Below, piece after piece: positions 6,162 to 7,246 of a stretch of DNA of 7,246 nt. The translations under genes and the position numbers were made by a program. The DNA is taken from the NCBI GenBank assembly GCA_947384095.1, contig CANDFU010000082.1, positions 1-7,246 of the forward strand, read 5' to 3'. The DNA is from an uncultured Roseburia sp. GTDB lineage: Bacteria > Bacillota > Clostridia > Lachnospirales > Lachnospiraceae. Position 1 is the first letter of the stretch; the number at the start of each line of letters is the position of its first letter. The notes under the pieces were generated by a model. It was not told where the DNA came from. It was given only the letters and a program-made list of their open reading frames with translations, and searched no databases.

Positions 6162-6596
6162 TCAGTTTTCGATCTGCAGATCAAAAATCGCTTCCTCGAT
6201 CACTCTTACACACTCCTCCGTATGCTTTTTGATATCATTCCCCCAGAACCGGATTACGGTCCAGCCCTCATACAGCAGCTTCTTATTGATCTCGTCGTCG
6301 CGCTCCCGGTTGCGGGATATTTTACGGATCCAGAACTCGCTGTTGTTGCTCTTCTCCAGCCTTGGCTTCAGGACCTCCCAGTCCTTTCCGTGAAAAAATT
6401 CGCCGTCACAAAAGATGGCGATCTTATACTTCGTCAGCACGATGTCCGGACTCCCCGGAAGATTTCTGCAATTTTTGCGGTACCGGTACCCCTTTTTCCA
6501 GAGGGCCCGGCGCAGCGTCACCTCGATCCCCGTATCCTTTCCGCGGATATGCTTCATATTTTTATGGCGCTGCTCTTTCGTCAAAACGTCTGCCAT
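6162..6596 (-). CDS. vsr: Vsr-type very-short-patch repair endonuclease, zinc-site-lacking variant
   Basis: A 144-residue member of the Vsr DNA mismatch endonuclease family. E. coli Vsr nicks beside T:G mismatches made when 5-methylcytosine deaminates, starting repair at sites of a partner cytosine methyltransferase. The family pattern is clear: NMKHIRGKDT (13-22), E25, RYR (38-40), LPGSPDIVL (46-54), FCDGEFFHGKDW (62-73), SEFWIRKISRNRERD (86-100) and the GW turn (111-112). Catalytic E25, D51 and H69 fall at the same numbers as in E. coli Vsr, and F67, F68 and W89 match its DNA-intercalating aromatics. However, the zinc ligands (C66, H71, C73 and C117 in E. coli) are E66, K71, W73 and N120, and the active-site H64 is D64. 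AGGAGG (6601-6606) lies four bases before the ATG. The gene begins 43 bases after the LlaJI-family stop with no promoter seen between, so they are probably cotranscribed. Target and partner methylase are unknown from this window. Confidence 0.88.
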   Translation of the reverse strand: MADVLTKEQRHKNMKHIRGKDTGIEVTLRRALWKKGYRYRKNCRNLPGSPDIVLTKYKIAIFCDGEFFHGKDWEVLKPRLEKSNNSEFWIRKISRNRERDDEINKKLLYEGWTVIRFWGNDIKKHTEECVRVIEEAIFDLQIEN

Positions 6597-6639
6597 GCCG
6601 CCTCCTCTCCGGGTAAATTCCTTATCAACTCAGTTTCCA

Positions 6640-7246
6640 TTACTCCGGCTCATCTTCCCGGATCAGTTCCGCCAGCATTTTCATTGCCATTTCATCCCGT
6701 CTGACATTTAAATTCATCAGCATTTTTACGTCGATCAGAATCCCCTGTATCTTCTCGTATTTTTTTTCGTTTGTCTTCCAGTCGCTTACGGCCTCTCCGA
6801 TGTTTATCATGCCCAAAGCGCCCGCATACTTTCCCCGCAAAGAATCAAACGGCATTAAAAATGCATTGAACACATTCATATTCCCGCCGTGGCGTTCCCT
6901 GAATTTCCTATTCCCCGCAACATACTCCCCGTATGTGATCTGTTTGTCGATGGACGCCGATCCGGGCAGATCCCGCGCCTTCCCTGTGACGCCGTACTTA
7001 TAATATTTCGCATCGAGAAGATACACATCGTCGCGGTATATCATCACCGTATCCGGCTCCAGAAATGCATTGTCATGCCTTTTTCCGTCCACATGCCACG
7101 CCGTCTTCGGAAAATAATCCTCTTTTTTCCCGATTCCAAAGACTTTGTCGATCATTTTTTCCCAAACGTATTCAAAACGATATGTCCCATAGCGGTAATT
7201 TTTGTCCGCGTCCTTATCCCCGCGGTAATCGATAATGGCCAGCATA
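6640..7246 (-). CDS. LlaJI-family restriction endonuclease (N-terminus beyond window edge)
   Basis: The C-terminal 201 or more residues of a protein I recognise as LlaJI-family (RE_LlaJI). In LlaJI-type systems this is the McrC-like subunit that binds and cuts DNA, working with a McrB-like NTP-driven motor. Counting from the in-frame Met at 7245, the region starts with RYGTYRFEYVWEKMIDKVFG (18-37). A PD-(D/E)xK nuclease core follows: E63-P64-D65, then the hydrophobic strand VYLL and D78-A79-K80. Then come the family block INKQ/IDKQ-ITYGEY and the tail YEKIQGILIDVKMLM. The frame is open to the edge and family members are much longer, so that Met is internal and the true start lies past 7246. 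Local G+C is low in places (22 of 60 at 7141-7200), against 42 of 60 in the spacer at 5881-5940, consistent with acquired DNA. The vsr gene follows and points to a cytosine methyltransferase in the same locus. Confidence 0.85.
   Translation of the reverse strand, partial: MLAIIDYRGDKDADKNYRYGTYRFEYVWEKMIDKVFGIGKKEDYFPKTAWHVDGKRHDNAFLEPDTVMIYRDDVYLLDAKYYKYGVTGKARDLPGSASIDKQITYGEYVAGNRKFRERHGGNMNVFNAFLMPFDSLRGKYAGALGMINIGEAVSDWKTNEKKYEKIQGILIDVKMLMNLNVRRDEMAMKMLAELIREDEPE

Noticed and set aside
5811..6704. 297-codon plus-strand open frame crossing the spacer and the vsr gene
   Set aside because: It is antisense to the clear Vsr protein, has no recognisable domain or ribosome binding site, and its composition follows GC-rich repeats.

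Overview
The window reads as a piece of a Firmicutes chromosome, most likely a Lachnospiraceae-type gut Clostridium. This is inferred from the protein styles (DinF-like MATE pump, doubled FtsX-type ABC permease, Crp/Fnr regulator, LlaJI-type restriction protein), strong AGGAGG ribosome binding sites, and a moderate to high G+C with GC-rich intergenic DNA. All six protein genes I can support lie on the minus strand, so transcription runs from high to low coordinates.

In transcription order: the right edge (6162-7246) is the end of a restriction-modification locus. It holds the C-terminal part of a LlaJI-family (McrBC-like) restriction endonuclease, then a Vsr-type very-short-patch repair endonuclease 43 bases downstream. 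The motor subunit and cytosine methyltransferase(s) expected in such a locus would lie beyond base 7246. The Vsr protein keeps the catalytic residues E25, D51 and H69 but lacks all four zinc ligands of E. coli Vsr.

Bases 5620-6161 carry no convincing gene. The distal part (about 5827-6161) is GC-rich and full of degenerate direct and inverted repeats. The proximal part (5620-5826) looks like the promoter and leader of the next operon, with a palindrome TGACA-N4-TGTCA that resembles operators of BceR-like response regulators.

Bases 2324-5619 are a two-gene ABC transporter operon: a MacB/LolD/BceA-type ATPase, translationally coupled by an ATGA overlap to an 873-residue permease made of two FtsX-type modules. 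The cargo is unknown; a peptide, lipid or antimicrobial is typical of the family. No two-component system is present in the window.

Bases 711-2063 encode a 450-residue MATE-family multidrug/Na+ or H+ antiporter with a good sigma-A promoter at 2155-2183. A hairpin terminator follows its stop codon and appears to be built from a diverged copy of the gene's own last codons. Finally, 1-576 is the N-terminal 192 residues of a Crp/Fnr-family regulator, cut by the window edge within its helix-turn-helix. It is a candidate, but unproven, local regulator of the pump.
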